DNA from: Brevundimonas sp. Root1279
GTDB lineage: Bacteria; Pseudomonadota; Alphaproteobacteria; Caulobacterales; Caulobacteraceae
Direction of reading: 5' to 3'
Assembly (NCBI RefSeq): GCF_001425945.1
Contig: NZ_LMEB01000008.1
Location: forward strand, 186,001-250,000
Length of the DNA: 64,000 bases
The stretch's first letter is position 1. Each line of letters begins with the position of its first letter. The notes under the pieces were generated by a model. It worked only from the letters and a program-made list of their open reading frames with translations. It was not told the DNA's origin and did not search any database. Shown in pieces: positions 25,265-35,675 of this stretch. Both the position numbers and the translations under genes were made by a program.

Positions 25265-28258
25265 TTAGAAGTTCACGCCCAGGCGCAGCGACAGACGACG
25301 ACCGCGCATGTCGTAGCCGTTCAGCGCGGCGTTGCCGGTGCGGAACAGGCCGACGCCCGCCGCCGGAGGCGCTTCGTCCCACAGGTTCTGGACACCGAGC
25401 GAGGCGCTCCAACGGTCGTTCCGGTAACGGATCGAGGCCGAGTGCGTCGCGTAGAACGGCGTTTCGAAGTTGTAGAGCACGCAGGCGTTGTTCGGCAGGG
25501 TGCAGTTCGTGTTGGTGATGCCGTTCACGACGTCCGCGTACTTCGAGTTGTACAGGATCTCCGAACCGCCCTGCTCCTCGATGTCGTCGCCACGGCCGAT
25601 CATGTCGATGCCGTAGAAGTACGAGAAATCGCCGCGGGTCAGGGTGACGTAGAGGTTACCCGCGTAGGCCGGACCACCGAAGTTGAAGGTGTCGCCGAGG
25701 AACGAGTCGGTGTCGCTCACGACGGTTTCGGTGTCTTCCAGCTTGAAGTTGTGAGCGGTTTCGATCGTCAGACGACCGAAGGAGTACTCTTCCGACCAGC
25801 GAACTTGCAGGTCGACGCCGCGGTTGGTCTGCTCGGCGACGTTCGTATAGGCGTTGTCGACGGTGGCCAGCTTGCCGATCGCAGCCGGGTCACCGGTGCG
25901 AACGCGGGTGAAGAGGCTGCAGAAGTCGGTCTGGCCGCGGTAGCAGCGGGTGATGATCTCGTTCGCGCCCAGCTGGCTGACCGCGTCGTTGATCTCGAAC
26001 TCGTAGTAGTCGACCGCAACGCTGATCGGCATGTCCTGCGGGGTGATCACGAAGCCGACGGTCCAGCTGTTGGCCGTTTCGGCGTCCAGCAGGTCACGTC
26101 CGCCGACCGACGACACGGCGACGCTGGAGCCGCCGAGGGTGGTCGACGCGCCGTCCGCGATACAACCGGCGAGAACGGCCGGCTCGATGCTGTCGTTGTT
26201 CGTGTAGTCGTAGCAGGGGTCGATCGTCTGACCGCTGTAGCCGACCTGGGCGCCGAGGAACTGTTCGTACAGCGCCGGGGCGCGGAACGAGGTGCCGTAG
26301 CTGGTGCGAGCGCGGACTTCCGGCGTGAAGGCCCAGTTCAGGCCCGCCTTGTAGGTCGAGCTTTCACCGTACGAGTCGTAGTCCGAGAAGCGGCCCGAGA
26401 CGTTCAGGTTCACCTGGTGAGCCATCGGGAGATCGGCCAGCAGCGGCAGGTCGAGTTCGCCGAAGACTTCCTTGATGGTGTCCGAACCGGCGGTGCGGCC
26501 GGCCGTGGTGTAGAGCGCCGTGTTGCGGGCGATCGCCTGCGGGCCAGGCGTGTCGTCGAGCTCTTCACGACGGATCTGAGCACCGAAGGCGGCGCCGACG
26601 TCGCCGGCCGGGAGGGTGAACAGCGAGTTGGTGCTGACCACGCCCTCGAGGTAGGCGTGCTCATAGGTGGTGGTCGCGTTCTCGGTGAAGAACAGGAAGT
26701 TGCGCTCGGCCTCGGTGTAGTTGCCGCGCCCAATGCGCTCGCTGGTCCACGGGATGCCGCCCGGCAGGTCCGCGCAGTTGAAGTTCGAGACGTTGCCGCC
26801 CACCGGGTTCTGCTCGCAGGCCACGTTCGGGCTGTTTAGGGCCAGGAAGCGGTCCAGGTAGATGCGCGGGCCGTTGTTGTAGTTGGCGTCCGACAGCGAG
26901 TACTGGCCGTAGATGTCCCAGTCCCAGTCACCCACGGTGCCGCGCAGGCCGACCACGCCGCGGTAGTAGTCGATTTCCTGGAACGAGCTGGACTCGTACA
27001 CGCCGACGGTCTGGACCGGTTGACCGAACGGGTTGTTCGGGTTCGAGGCCGGCAGGTTGTTCGGGGCGCCGTTGACGATGTTCCGTTGAGCGAAGCTCTG
27101 GAACACCTGGGCCGAACCGACCTGGCTCGACTCACGGTGGCTGTACAGGAACTCACCGTACAGCTCGACATTGTCGCTCAGCTCGTAGGCTGCGTTCAGG
27201 TTCACCGAGTAACGCTCGGCCGGGCTGATCACCGAAGCGTTCTGCCAGTACTCGTTGTCGCTCGGGGTGTAGAGGTAGGTGCCCGGGTAGCCGGCGCGGT
27301 TGAAGCGCGCCCACTCGCCAGCGAACGCGGCCGGGACGTTGTTGCCCTGAGCGGCGGTCGGGTAGGTGTAGCCCGGAATACGGCGGACGATGTTCTGGCC
27401 CGAAGTCAGCAGCGAGACGTAGTTCGTGTTCTGGTTATAGCACTTGAACTCGCCGGTGAACGGATCGATGTAATCGACGCGGTCGCCGGTCGTCGGGTTG
27501 AACAGGTAGTCCGAGGTACAGCTGGTGTAGTCGCGGTCACGGCGACGCAGGATGCTGGTTTCCGAGTACTCGGCCGCGATGTTGACGTAGCCACGGTCGA
27601 ACGTCTTGCCGAACGTGCCGTCCAGGCGCAGCTGCTCGCCGCCCTCTTCGAAGGGCTGGCTGTAGAAGACGTTCATCGAGCCGCCGTCGAGGTCGCGCTT
27701 GGTGATGATGTTCACCACGCCGGCGACCGCGTCCGAACCGTAGATCGACGAAGCGCCGTCCTTCAGGATTTCGGTGCGCTCAACTTGCGAGCCCGGGATA
27801 ACGCCAAGGTCGAAGGCCTGAACCTGGCCGCGCGTACCGGCCGGACCGGCGCGACGGCCGTTCAGCAGGGTCAGGGTGCGCTGCGGGCCGGCGCCGCGCA
27901 GGGCGACCGACTGGGTGCCGCCGCCGCCGGCGGTGACGAAGCCGGTCAGCTGGTCGTTCAGCTGGAAGCTGCTGACCGCGAGCGGCGAGTTGAGCAGGGC
28001 CTGGGCGACGTCCGGGATGCCGCGCAGATCGGTCTGTTCCGAGGTGATCACCGAGACCGGCGAAGCGGCGGTGTATTCCGGGTTGCGGATACGCGTACCC
28101 GTGACGACGACTTCCTCGACTTCGTCCTCAGCCGGCTGAGGAGCGGGCTGCTGGGCCTGCGGCCGCGGCTGCGCCGTCTGCGCGAAGGCCGGAGCCGTGA
28201 CGGCCATGACGCCCGCGAGGATCGTCGTGCCAAAGAGGTACTTGCGCTTAGTCAGCAT
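25265..28258 (-). CDS. TonB-dependent outer-membrane receptor
   Basis: Gated beta-barrel importer of the outer membrane, energised by TonB. The ATG at 28258 gives 997 residues with a signal peptide (KRKYLFGTTILAGVMAVTAP, cut near AFAQ), a Gln/Pro-rich spacer, a TonB-box-like EEVVVTGTRI, the plug (about 60-190, with ALRGAGPQRTLTLLNGRR and ILKDGASSIYGSDAVAGVVN) and a barrel ending in an aromatic residue (LRLGVNF). The large Asn/Tyr-rich loops recall Oar-like receptors of Caulobacterales and sphingomonads. Substrate unknown. It lies between ftsA and ftsZ with its own terminator. Confidence 0.93.
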   Translation of the reverse strand: MLTKRKYLFGTTILAGVMAVTAPAFAQTAQPRPQAQQPAPQPAEDEVEEVVVTGTRIRNPEYTAASPVSVITSEQTDLRGIPDVAQALLNSPLAVSSFQLNDQLTGFVTAGGGGTQSVALRGAGPQRTLTLLNGRRAGPAGTRGQVQAFDLGVIPGSQVERTEILKDGASSIYGSDAVAGVVNIITKRDLDGGSMNVFYSQPFEEGGEQLRLDGTFGKTFDRGYVNIAAEYSETSILRRRDRDYTSCTSDYLFNPTTGDRVDYIDPFTGEFKCYNQNTNYVSLLTSGQNIVRRIPGYTYPTAAQGNNVPAAFAGEWARFNRAGYPGTYLYTPSDNEYWQNASVISPAERYSVNLNAAYELSDNVELYGEFLYSHRESSQVGSAQVFQSFAQRNIVNGAPNNLPASNPNNPFGQPVQTVGVYESSSFQEIDYYRGVVGLRGTVGDWDWDIYGQYSLSDANYNNGPRIYLDRFLALNSPNVACEQNPVGGNVSNFNCADLPGGIPWTSERIGRGNYTEAERNFLFFTENATTTYEHAYLEGVVSTNSLFTLPAGDVGAAFGAQIRREELDDTPGPQAIARNTALYTTAGRTAGSDTIKEVFGELDLPLLADLPMAHQVNLNVSGRFSDYDSYGESSTYKAGLNWAFTPEVRARTSYGTSFRAPALYEQFLGAQVGYSGQTIDPCYDYTNNDSIEPAVLAGCIADGASTTLGGSSVAVSSVGGRDLLDAETANSWTVGFVITPQDMPISVAVDYYEFEINDAVSQLGANEIITRCYRGQTDFCSLFTRVRTGDPAAIGKLATVDNAYTNVAEQTNRGVDLQVRWSEEYSFGRLTIETAHNFKLEDTETVVSDTDSFLGDTFNFGGPAYAGNLYVTLTRGDFSYFYGIDMIGRGDDIEEQGGSEILYNSKYADVVNGITNTNCTLPNNACVLYNFETPFYATHSASIRYRNDRWSASLGVQNLWDEAPPAAGVGLFRTGNAALNGYDMRGRRLSLRLGVNF

Positions 28259-28476
28259 GTTTGGGTGCCCCAACCGATGTGAATCCATACAAACGCCCGC
28301 CTTGAGGCGGATCTGTTTCGGACGGGCACGCTAGGCGCCATTGCTTAGGCCGACAAGCTAATGTGGCCGATCCGCGACCATTCGAAGCCTGAGCTGTTAC
28401 AATCTAGACACAGTTCAGCTACAGGGCCGCAAATGCCTCGAAAACCACGAGTCTTCGGCCTCTGAGCCGGGCCGCC

Positions 28477-29805
28477 CTAGAGGTTTTCGCGGAGCCAGCC
28501 GGCGGCTCGGGCCACAATTCCGCCGCGGTGGACACGCGGCGCGTCGGCTGCGGTGATCTGTCGCGACATCAGCTTTCGGGCCGAGACGGCCTCGCGCGGA
28601 CCATAGGCGGCGCGGAGCAGGACGCCGGCGGCTGAACAGAAGGCCGGGCCGGACGCGGCGTCGGCCAGGTGCGGCGCCCGCTGCGGCTTGCCCAGACGCA
28701 CGGGGCGGTCGAACACGCGCACGGCCAGTTCGCGCACGCCGTTCAGCTGGCTGGCGCCGCCGGTCAGGACCAGGCCCGCGCCTGGCTCCAGGCCGACGCC
28801 GGCGTGGCGCAGGCGGTCGCGCAGCAGCTCCAGCGTCTCCTCGACGCGCGGGGCGATGACGGTCTTCAGCATCGCGCGCGGCACCACGACGGGGCCGGCC
28901 GAGGTGTCCTCGCCGCGCGGCGGGGCCTCGAGCATCTCGCGGTCTTCGTTGGCGCTGGCCATGGCCGAGCCGTGCAGGGTCTTGAGTCGCTCGGCGCCGG
29001 CGCGCGAGGTCGACAGGCCGCGGGCGATGTCGGCGGTGACGTGGTCCCCGCCCACATTGAGGCTCTCGATATGCAACAGCGAACGGCCGCCCCAGACGGC
29101 CGCCGAGGTCGCGCCGCCGCCCATGTCGATGCAGACGCAGCCGAGATCCATCTCGTCGTCTTCCAGCGCGGCGAGCGACGAGGCCACGGGCGCGGCGACG
29201 ACGCCCTGCAGGTCCAGGTGCGCCAGCTCGAGGCAGTGGCTCAGGGCGGTGAAGGCGCTCTCGGCCATGGACACCACCAGCAGGTCCAGGCCCAGCGAGT
29301 GGCCGCGCATCGCGCGCGGGTCGTGCACGCCGCGCGCGCCGTCGACCGACCAGGCGATCGGCAGGACGTGGATCGGACGGCGGTTGGGCAGGCGGATCTG
29401 GGCCAGGGCCATGGCGATGGCGCGGGCCAGGTCGGCGTCGCCGATCGGGTTCTGGCCCAGCGAGACGCGGGCCTGCACGCGGTGGCTGGCCATCTGGCCG
29501 ATGGCCGTGGTCACGACCACGCCCGAAACCGGCGAGCCGGCGGCGCGCTCGGCGCGCTCCACCGCGTGACCGATGGCCTGAGCCGCTTCGTCCATGTTGA
29601 CGATGCCGCCGCCGCGCACGCCGCGCGACTGCACATGCCCGGCGCCGGCGACGCGGATGGTGCGATCGGCGTGGCGCACGCCGTCCGGCTTCATGATGAA
29701 GCAGCCGACCTTCGACTGGCCGAGGTCCAGCGCCGCCACGACGGGCGCGCGGCTCGCGGCGTTCCGGCCGCCATCCACAGTTTTGTCCACAGACCGTCCG
29801 GCCAT
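28477..29805 (-). CDS. ftsA: cell division protein FtsA
   Basis: Actin-like ATPase that tethers FtsZ to the inner membrane. It has 442 residues: the phosphate-1 motif ALDLGQSKVGCFI, the 1C domain (VTTAIGQMASHRVQ...), the phosphate-2 motif CIDMGGGATSAAV, the adenosine motif VLTGGASQLNG, and the C-terminal amphipathic membrane helix IVARAAGWLRENL. The ATG lies one base after the ftsQ stop, so the two are coupled. About 220 non-coding bases follow before the receptor gene. Confidence 0.96.
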   Translation of the reverse strand: MAGRSVDKTVDGGRNAASRAPVVAALDLGQSKVGCFIMKPDGVRHADRTIRVAGAGHVQSRGVRGGGIVNMDEAAQAIGHAVERAERAAGSPVSGVVVTTAIGQMASHRVQARVSLGQNPIGDADLARAIAMALAQIRLPNRRPIHVLPIAWSVDGARGVHDPRAMRGHSLGLDLLVVSMAESAFTALSHCLELAHLDLQGVVAAPVASSLAALEDDEMDLGCVCIDMGGGATSAAVWGGRSLLHIESLNVGGDHVTADIARGLSTSRAGAERLKTLHGSAMASANEDREMLEAPPRGEDTSAGPVVVPRAMLKTVIAPRVEETLELLRDRLRHAGVGLEPGAGLVLTGGASQLNGVRELAVRVFDRPVRLGKPQRAPHLADAASGPAFCSAAGVLLRAAYGPREAVSARKLMSRQITAADAPRVHRGGIVARAAGWLRENL

Positions 29806-29806
29806 T

Positions 29807-30706
29807 CTACACCCCAGCCTGTACGTCGCCGGCGGAGGGCCGGACGGCGACCTCCTCGGGCGTTCTCAAATCGATGCGGGCGAACCCGAGCTCCAGCAGC
29901 CGCTCGCGCTGGTCCAGCGCGTCCAGCTGGATCAGGGCCGCGTCCTGGTCCGTGGCGGGCAGTTGGATCAGGCTGCCGTCCTTGAGGCGCAGATCCCAGC
30001 GGCGCTCGTCGACACGCACCAAGGCCTCGACCCGCGACGCCAGCCGCGGGCGCTGCGCGATCAGCGGCAGCACGTCGGCGGCGGCCTGCTCGGCCCCCTT
30101 CCCCACCACCAGCGGCAGGTTGGGATAACGGCCGGCGTCCGCCCCGCGGATCACCTGACCCTGACGGTCGATGACCAGGTTGCGGCCGCCCGCCTGCCAA
30201 ATGGCCATCCGGTCGTGTTCGATGACATGGACGATCAGGGTGTTGGGCAGCAGGCGCACCACCTTGGCCGACTTGACCCAGCCGACCGCCTCGACCCGCT
30301 CGCGCACCGCGCCGAGGTCGATCGAGGTCATGGCCTGGCCCGACTGCAGCTGCACGGCGCGCTGGATGGCGGCCGAGGCCTCGGCGGACTCGCCTTCGAT
30401 GAACACCTTGTCGAGCTTCAGCCCCATGCCGACCGCCGCGCCGTCCAGGCCCTGGCTGATCGACTGGCCGATCCGTTCGGCGCGCGCGCCCGTGGCCAGG
30501 ACGCCGCCGAGCACGACGACGCCGGCGGCGATGCAGATCATCACTGCGCGCGGGGACAGGTCGAGCCTGCCAATCGCCGCCACCTTGCCCGGCGAGGCCG
30601 GGGCGTTACGCGACGAGCGGCCGCGCCCCCCATTCTTGGAAGCCGCAGGCCGCTTGGCTGGCTGGTTCGAACTCTGTCGCCGACCGCCGCGAACTACCGC
30701 GGGCAT
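29807..30706 (-). CDS. ftsQ: cell division protein FtsQ
   Basis: Bitopic inner-membrane divisome protein. The ATG at 30706 has GGAGGA 7 bases upstream and gives 299 residues; an ATG 7 codons earlier is also in frame. The layout is a basic, disordered cytoplasmic tail (1-50), one TM segment (about 54-74), a POTRA domain (from [20 protein letters not shown]) and the beta domain. The start lies 13 bases inside the end of ddl and the stop is one base before ftsA, the classic ddl-ftsQ-ftsA coupling. Confidence 0.93.
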   Translation of the reverse strand: MPAVVRGGRRQSSNQPAKRPAASKNGGRGRSSRNAPASPGKVAAIGRLDLSPRAVMICIAAGVVVLGGVLATGARAERIGQSISQGLDGAAVGMGLKLDKVFIEGESAEASAAIQRAVQLQSGQAMTSIDLGAVRERVEAVGWVKSAKVVRLLPNTLIVHVIEHDRMAIWQAGGRNLVIDRQGQVIRGADAGRYPNLPLVVGKGAEQAAADVLPLIAQRPRLASRVEALVRVDERRWDLRLKDGSLIQLPATDQDAALIQLDALDQRERLLELGFARIDLRTPEEVAVRPSAGDVQAGV

Positions 30707-31629
30707 GAGGCGTCCTCCACCATCCACCGGACCAGGTCTTTGTAATCCATCCCGACGAACGCAGCCTGCTCCGGCGAGAGCGAGGTCGGCGTCATGCCGG
30801 GCTGGGTGTTGACCTCCAGAAGAACGAGAACGTCCTTAACATCGTCATAACGAAAATCGGATCGCGAGACTCCGCGGCAACCCATGGCTGCGTGCGCCAG
30901 CTCCGATTCCCGAAGCGCCGCCTCGAACACGTGGGGCGGCAGAACCGCCGGCAGCACGTGGCTGGAGCCGCCCGGGGCGTATTTCGCTTCGTAGTCGTAG
31001 AAGCCCTTGTGCGGGGTGATGTCGGTCACGGTCAGGGCGCGCGGCCCGGCCTTTTCCCCAAGCACCGTCACCGCCAGCTCCTTGCCGGCGATGAAGGGCT
31101 CGACCATCACCTGCTCGCCGTAGGTCCAGCTGTCCTCGCCAGCGGCCGCGCAGGGCGGATCGCCCGGCATGACCACATAGACCCCGACCGAGGAGCCCTC
31201 GGCGTTCGGCTTGACCACATACGGCGGCTCGATCGGATGGGCCGCCGCCACCGCCTTGCGGTCGAACAGACCGCCGCCCGGGACGACCACGCCGGCGGCG
31301 CGCAGCACAGCCTTCGACTTGTCCTTGTCCATGGCCAGGGCCGAGGCCAACACGCCGGAGTGGGTGTACGGAATTCCCAGGGTCTCGAGCACGCCCTGGA
31401 CGCAGCCGTCCTCGCCCCATTCGCCGTGCAGGGCGTTGAAGACGACGTCGGGCTTCAGCGCGGCCAGCACCTGGGCCAGGTCGCGCCCGGCGTCGACCCG
31501 GCTGACCTTGGCCACCTGCCCCTCCAGGGCATCGGCGCAGCCCTTGCCCGACGACAGCGACACCTCGCGCTCCGACGACAGCCCGCCCATCAGGACGGCG
31601 ACGTGCAGGTCGGAAAACGGGCGGGTCAT
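30694..31629 (-). CDS. ddl: D-alanine--D-alanine ligase
   Basis: ATP-grasp enzyme that makes the D-Ala-D-Ala terminus of the peptidoglycan stem. The ATG at 31629 was preferred over one 4 codons upstream because GGAG lies about 8 bases before it; the product has 311 residues. Visible are [34 protein letters not shown], the ATP-grasp lysine in [15 protein letters not shown], and the Mg2+ ligands in [12 protein letters not shown]. It overlaps ftsQ. Confidence 0.96.
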   Translation of the reverse strand: MTRPFSDLHVAVLMGGLSSEREVSLSSGKGCADALEGQVAKVSRVDAGRDLAQVLAALKPDVVFNALHGEWGEDGCVQGVLETLGIPYTHSGVLASALAMDKDKSKAVLRAAGVVVPGGGLFDRKAVAAAHPIEPPYVVKPNAEGSSVGVYVVMPGDPPCAAAGEDSWTYGEQVMVEPFIAGKELAVTVLGEKAGPRALTVTDITPHKGFYDYEAKYAPGGSSHVLPAVLPPHVFEAALRESELAHAAMGCRGVSRSDFRYDDVKDVLVLLEVNTQPGMTPTSLSPEQAAFVGMDYKDLVRWMVEDASCPR

Positions 31630-31728
31630 GACAAGCTCCACGGACAGTCACCGCAATGCGACGAACGTCCTTAACAGGCCGTCAACCAAATGGAGTCCGT
31701 GGCGGATAAAACGCTTGTGATCCGACCT

Positions 31729-32643
31729 TTAAGCGGGACGCCCGATCCGCCGGATCTCCCAGTGCAGGTCGATGCCGGTCTTGGCCAGGACGTCGGCGCG
31801 GACCGTGTCGCCCAGGCTCTCGATGTCCGCCGCGGTGGCCTCGCCCGGGTTGATCATGAAGTTGGAGTGCAACTCGCTGAACTTGGCCCCGCCCCCCGTC
31901 ACGGCGTGCAGCTTGCCGCGCCAGCCCGCCTCATCGACCAGCTTCCACGAGGAATGGCCGTCCGGGTTCTTGAAGGTCGAGCCGCCGGTCTTCTCGCGGA
32001 TCGGCTGGGTCTGTTCGCGCCGCGAGGTGATCTCGCTGATCTTGGCCGACACGGCCTCAGGCGCGGCGGGTACGCCGCGATAGGTCGCCTCGATCCAGAT
32101 GATGTCGGCCGGGGCGTCGGTGTGGCGATAGCTGTAGCCGAAATCCTCCAGCGAATAGTCGACCCGCTCGCCCTGGCGGGTCAGCCCCCAGGCGGAGACC
32201 AGGATGTCCTTGGTCTCCGAGCCGTAGCAGCCCGCGTTCATGGTCAGGGCCCCGCCGATGGTGCCCGGAATGCCGGCGTAGAACTCCAGCCCGCCGATGC
32301 CCGCCTTCGCGCTCGCCTTGGCCACCATCGAGTCCAGCGCACCCGCGCCGGCCGTGATCGTGTCGCCCTCGGCCGTGATGCCCGCGAACGGCCGCCCGGC
32401 CAGCCGCACCACCACGCCCTCGATGCCGCCGTCGCGCACGATGACGTTCGAGCCCACGCCCAGCACGGCCACCGGCACGGCGGGGTCCAGCGCTTTCAGG
32501 AAGGCCTGCAGGTCATCAGCGTCGGCCGGGATGAACAGCGCATCCGCCGCCCCGCCCACGCGGAACCAAGTGTAGGGCCCCAGCGGCTCGTTCGGCAGCA
32601 GCTTGCCGCGGACAGTGGGAAGATCATCGCGCCAGTCGGTCAT
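31729..32643 (-). CDS. murB: UDP-N-acetylenolpyruvoylglucosamine reductase
   Basis: FAD/NADPH enzyme that makes UDP-MurNAc in the cytoplasm. At 304 residues it is a type II MurB. FAD-binding stretches [13 protein letters not shown] and [31 protein letters not shown], and the proton-donor serine region [16 protein letters not shown] are present. It lies on the minus strand between a small lipoprotein gene and ddl, with about 100 bases to ddl. Confidence 0.96.
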   Translation of the reverse strand: MTDWRDDLPTVRGKLLPNEPLGPYTWFRVGGAADALFIPADADDLQAFLKALDPAVPVAVLGVGSNVIVRDGGIEGVVVRLAGRPFAGITAEGDTITAGAGALDSMVAKASAKAGIGGLEFYAGIPGTIGGALTMNAGCYGSETKDILVSAWGLTRQGERVDYSLEDFGYSYRHTDAPADIIWIEATYRGVPAAPEAVSAKISEITSRREQTQPIREKTGGSTFKNPDGHSSWKLVDEAGWRGKLHAVTGGGAKFSELHSNFMINPGEATAADIESLGDTVRADVLAKTGIDLHWEIRRIGRPA

Positions 32644-32717
32644 CGGGCTGCGATGCCCGCTCTCGCTGGAGTGCGCAAGGGGGTCGCCCCCTGCCGGCCT
32701 CGACGGCGTAGCAACCC

Positions 32718-33341
32718 TTAATGATCCCGGTTCAGTCGTCTGGCCGCGTCACGGACCGCCGCAACGAAAGGCCGTGACTGAATGCGAGTCAAAGTTGATC
32801 CGATCGTATCCTGGGAGGTCGGCGTCATGGCCGAAACATACACGTCCGGGCTTTTTTCCAAGCGCGTCAGGAACTCATCCACCGTGATCCGCAAGGCGGT
32901 GTCGGAACGCCGGTCCCAATGGACGATCAAATCGTCGCGACCGTCGGCGCCCCCTCCCACAAGCAAATGCCCCTCGACCCCTTCGACCAAGGGACGGCCT
33001 TCGGAATCGTGCATCCACGGCGAGGGCTGGAAAAACGCCTGCGTCGTTTGTAGGGATACGACCTCTTCCCCGAGTTGACCCGTCACGGCGGCCAGACGGA
33101 GCCCCAGGCTGTCTTCATGGCTAAGGAGCACGACAGCAAGACGGGCGGATGTGATTTCGCAATGCTGCCGCTGACATGAAACCTTGTAGGTTTCTGCCGG
33201 TGCGGGCTGGAGGAACGCGGGGTTCACTTCCCGGACAGTCGGTACAGGACTGTCCCGTTCCGCTGGCGGATTGGCTGGGTGATCCGCCGCAGGCTTACAA
33301 GCGGTAAAGAAGAGGCAGAGCCCTAGAAGAGCCCCAGGCAT
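32718..33341 (-). CDS. small lipoprotein of unknown function inside the mur cluster
   Basis: Not recognised. From ATG 33341 the 207-residue product starts [18 protein letters not shown], a short lipoprotein-like signal (lipobox FTAC, Cys15), although it lacks the usual basic N-terminus. The body has a Cys pair (SCQRQHC) and mixed charged segments; no family pattern is evident. It begins 20 bases after murC ends and lies 74 bases before murB, all on one strand, so it should be transcribed with the peptidoglycan genes. Its base composition looks less GC-rich than its neighbours, which hints at later insertion. Confidence 0.6.
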   Translation of the reverse strand: MPGALLGLCLFFTACKPAADHPANPPAERDSPVPTVREVNPAFLQPAPAETYKVSCQRQHCEITSARLAVVLLSHEDSLGLRLAAVTGQLGEEVVSLQTTQAFFQPSPWMHDSEGRPLVEGVEGHLLVGGGADGRDDLIVHWDRRSDTALRITVDEFLTRLEKSPDVYVSAMTPTSQDTIGSTLTRIQSRPFVAAVRDAARRLNRDH

Positions 33342-33361
33342 GACCAGAAGCCCTGCGCCTT

Positions 33362-34792
33362 TCAACCCAGCGCCTCCAGCTGCGCCGGCAGCGCATAAGC
33401 CCAGCTGGTGATGTCGCCGGCGCCGAGCAGGACGACCAGGTCGCCGGCCTTGGCCTCTTCCTTGATCACCCGCGGCAGCACGGCGGCGTTCTCCAGGGGC
33501 TGCACCGAGCGGTGGCCGAAGCGGCGCACGCCCTCGACCAGGGCGTGCTTGTCGACACCCTCGATCGGGCTCTCGCCGGCCGGATAAACGTCGGCCACGA
33601 TCACCGCGTCGGCGTCGGAGAAGCAGGTCGAGAACTCCTCCATCAGGTCGCGCAGGCGGGTGTAGCGGTGCGGCTGGACCACGGCGATGACGCGGCCCTC
33701 GGCCACCTGGCGGGCGGCCTTCAGCACGGCGGCGATCTCCACCGGGTGGTGGCCGTAGTCGTCGATGACGCGCACGCCGTTGGCCACGCCCGTGGTGGTG
33801 AAGCGGCGCTTGACCCCGCCGAAGCCGGCCAGGCCGACCTTGATGGCCTCGTCGGAAACGTCCAGCTCGCGCGCCACGGCGATGGCGGCCAGGGCGTTGG
33901 AGACATTGTGCCAACCGGCCATCGGCAGGTGCAGCCCCTCGATGCGGATCGGCTCGTCGAGGGCGGCCAGGCCCTGCTTCTGGATCACCACGTCGAAACG
34001 GCAGCCGTCCGGGCTCATCTGGCAGTTGTCGGCGCGGACCATGGCCTGCGGATTGACGCCGTAGGTCACCAGCCGGCGGTTATCGATCGAAGCCACCAGC
34101 CGCTGCACCTCGGGGTGGTCCAGGCAGACCGCGGCGAAACCGTAGAAGGGGATGTTCTCGACGAAGTCGACGAAGGCCTTCCGCACGCCTTCGAAGTCGC
34201 CGTAGTGGTCCAGGTGCTCCGGGTCGATGTTGGTGACGATGGCGACGGTCGACTTGAGGCGCAGGAAGCTGCCGTCGGACTCATCGGCCTCGACCACGAT
34301 CCAGTCGCCGTCGCCCACCTTCGCATTGGTGCCGTAGGCGTTGATGATGCCGCCGTTGACCACAGTCGGGTCCAGGCCCGCCGCGTCCAGCAGGGCCGCC
34401 ACCATCGAGGTTGTCGTCGTCTTGCCGTGGGTGCCGCCGACAGCGATCGAGAACTGCAGCCGCATCAGCTCGGCCAGCATCTCGGCCCGGCGCACCAGCG
34501 GAATGCGGCGCTCGCGAGCGGCCACCATCTCGGGGTTCGAGGCCTTCACCGCCGTCGAATAGACCACCGCCGAGACGCCGTCCGAGACATTGGCTGCGTC
34601 GTGGCCGATGAACACCCGCGCGCCCAGCTTCTCCAGCCGCTCGGTGTTGGCGCTGGCCTTGGCGTCGGAGCCCTGCACCGAATAGCCGATCTTGAGCATG
34701 ATCTCGGCGATCCCGCTCATGCCGATGCCCCCGATGCCCACGAAGTGAACGGGGCCGAGGTCGAACGGTACGGGGCGAAGGCGAGCGATCAT
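33362..34792 (-). CDS. murC: UDP-N-acetylmuramate--L-alanine ligase
   Basis: Adds L-Ala to UDP-MurNAc, the first amino acid of the peptidoglycan stem. The 476 residues show the UDP-binding [14 protein letters not shown], the ATP-binding [14 protein letters not shown], the [10 protein letters not shown] motif, the central-domain [11 protein letters not shown], and the C-terminal-domain [10 protein letters not shown]. It is the first gene of this minus-strand mur-fts run in the window. Confidence 0.97.
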   Translation of the reverse strand: MIARLRPVPFDLGPVHFVGIGGIGMSGIAEIMLKIGYSVQGSDAKASANTERLEKLGARVFIGHDAANVSDGVSAVVYSTAVKASNPEMVAARERRIPLVRRAEMLAELMRLQFSIAVGGTHGKTTTTSMVAALLDAAGLDPTVVNGGIINAYGTNAKVGDGDWIVVEADESDGSFLRLKSTVAIVTNIDPEHLDHYGDFEGVRKAFVDFVENIPFYGFAAVCLDHPEVQRLVASIDNRRLVTYGVNPQAMVRADNCQMSPDGCRFDVVIQKQGLAALDEPIRIEGLHLPMAGWHNVSNALAAIAVARELDVSDEAIKVGLAGFGGVKRRFTTTGVANGVRVIDDYGHHPVEIAAVLKAARQVAEGRVIAVVQPHRYTRLRDLMEEFSTCFSDADAVIVADVYPAGESPIEGVDKHALVEGVRRFGHRSVQPLENAAVLPRVIKEEAKAGDLVVLLGAGDITSWAYALPAQLEALG

Positions 34793-34850
34793 CGCAGCCG
34801 CTTAGCAAGGGTTGGCGGGGATTGCACCACCCCCGGCGGCAGCGCCCGGA

Positions 34851-34955
34851 AAGTGATGAGTGGTTAGTGATTAGTGGTTGCGACTTCACTGACCATGAAC
34901 AGCCGGGAACCGGCGTCGGCGGGATCAGCCACTAATCACCAGCCACCAATCACTT
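34851..34955. repeat. long imperfect inverted repeat between scpB and murC
   Basis: Two 29-base arms (34851-34879 and 34927-34955) match in 24 of 29 positions as an inverted repeat around a 47-base centre. Each arm is made of AGTGATTAGTGG-like heptamers and stands out by its lower GC. It could fold into a long hairpin in the scpB-murC intergenic space and may be a miniature mobile repeat or a terminator. No ORF overlaps it. Confidence 0.65.
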
Positions 34956-35002
34956 GGCCGCACCGGCGTCCGACGATCCTGGCGCGTCTCGCCGTCCAAG
35001 CG

Positions 35003-35665
35003 TCAGTCGTCCGACACGAAGTCCTGGGCGAACTCCGGCGCGTCCTCGACGCCTTCCAGCAGCGGCGCGTCGTCCTCGTCCGACGCGCGGGTCGGATCCG
35101 GGACCTCGAAGCCGACCGGGATGGACAGGTCGAGCAGCCCCGCCGCCTTCATCTCCTGAACGCCGGGCAGGTCGTACAGGCTGGCGAGGCTGAAATGCTC
35201 CAGGAACTTGTCGGCCGTGCCGTAGGTCACCGGTCGGCCCGGCGTGCGGCGCCGGCCCTTCAGCTTCACGAAGCCCATCTCCAGCAGCAGGTCGAGCGTG
35301 CCCTTGGACAGGGACACGCCGCGCACGCTCTCGATCTCGGCCCGGGTGCAGGGCTGGTGGTAGGCGATGATGGCCAGGGTCTCGAGCGCGGCCTTGGACA
35401 GGCGACGCGGCTCCTCGCGCTCCTCGGTCATCATGAAGCTGAGGTCGGCGGCGGTGCGGAAGCGCCAGCGATCGGCGACGCACTCCAGCTCGACGCCACG
35501 GCCCTGATAGCGTTCGCGCAGGGCCGAGATGGCCCCGCCGACGTCCGCCCCCTCGGGCAGCCGGCGCGCCAACTCGGCGGCTGACAAGGGCGCAGCCGCC
35601 GCGAACAGCAGCGCCTCGACGCGGCGCTCGATCTCCCCCTCGTCCGGGGCGAACTGGATACTCAT
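35003..35665 (-). CDS. scpB: segregation and condensation protein B
   Basis: Winged-helix kleisin partner that joins ScpA and SMC in the chromosome condensin. It has 220 residues; the two winged-helix domains are visible through ALLFAAAAPLSAAELARRLP and LAIIAYHQPCTRAEIESVRG, followed by LLEMGFVKLKGRRRTPGRP, the hallmark ScpB stretch. The C-terminal 40 residues are acidic. It follows scpA by 10 bases on the minus strand. Confidence 0.95.
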   Translation of the reverse strand: MSIQFAPDEGEIERRVEALLFAAAAPLSAAELARRLPEGADVGGAISALRERYQGRGVELECVADRWRFRTAADLSFMMTEEREEPRRLSKAALETLAIIAYHQPCTRAEIESVRGVSLSKGTLDLLLEMGFVKLKGRRRTPGRPVTYGTADKFLEHFSLASLYDLPGVQEMKAAGLLDLSIPVGFEVPDPTRASDEDDAPLLEGVEDAPEFAQDFVSDD

Positions 35666-35675
35666 CGGAACGCCC

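Noticed and set aside
31673..31728. A promoter or terminator between ddl and murB
   Set aside because: No convincing hairpin with T-run or promoter boxes could be found by eye.
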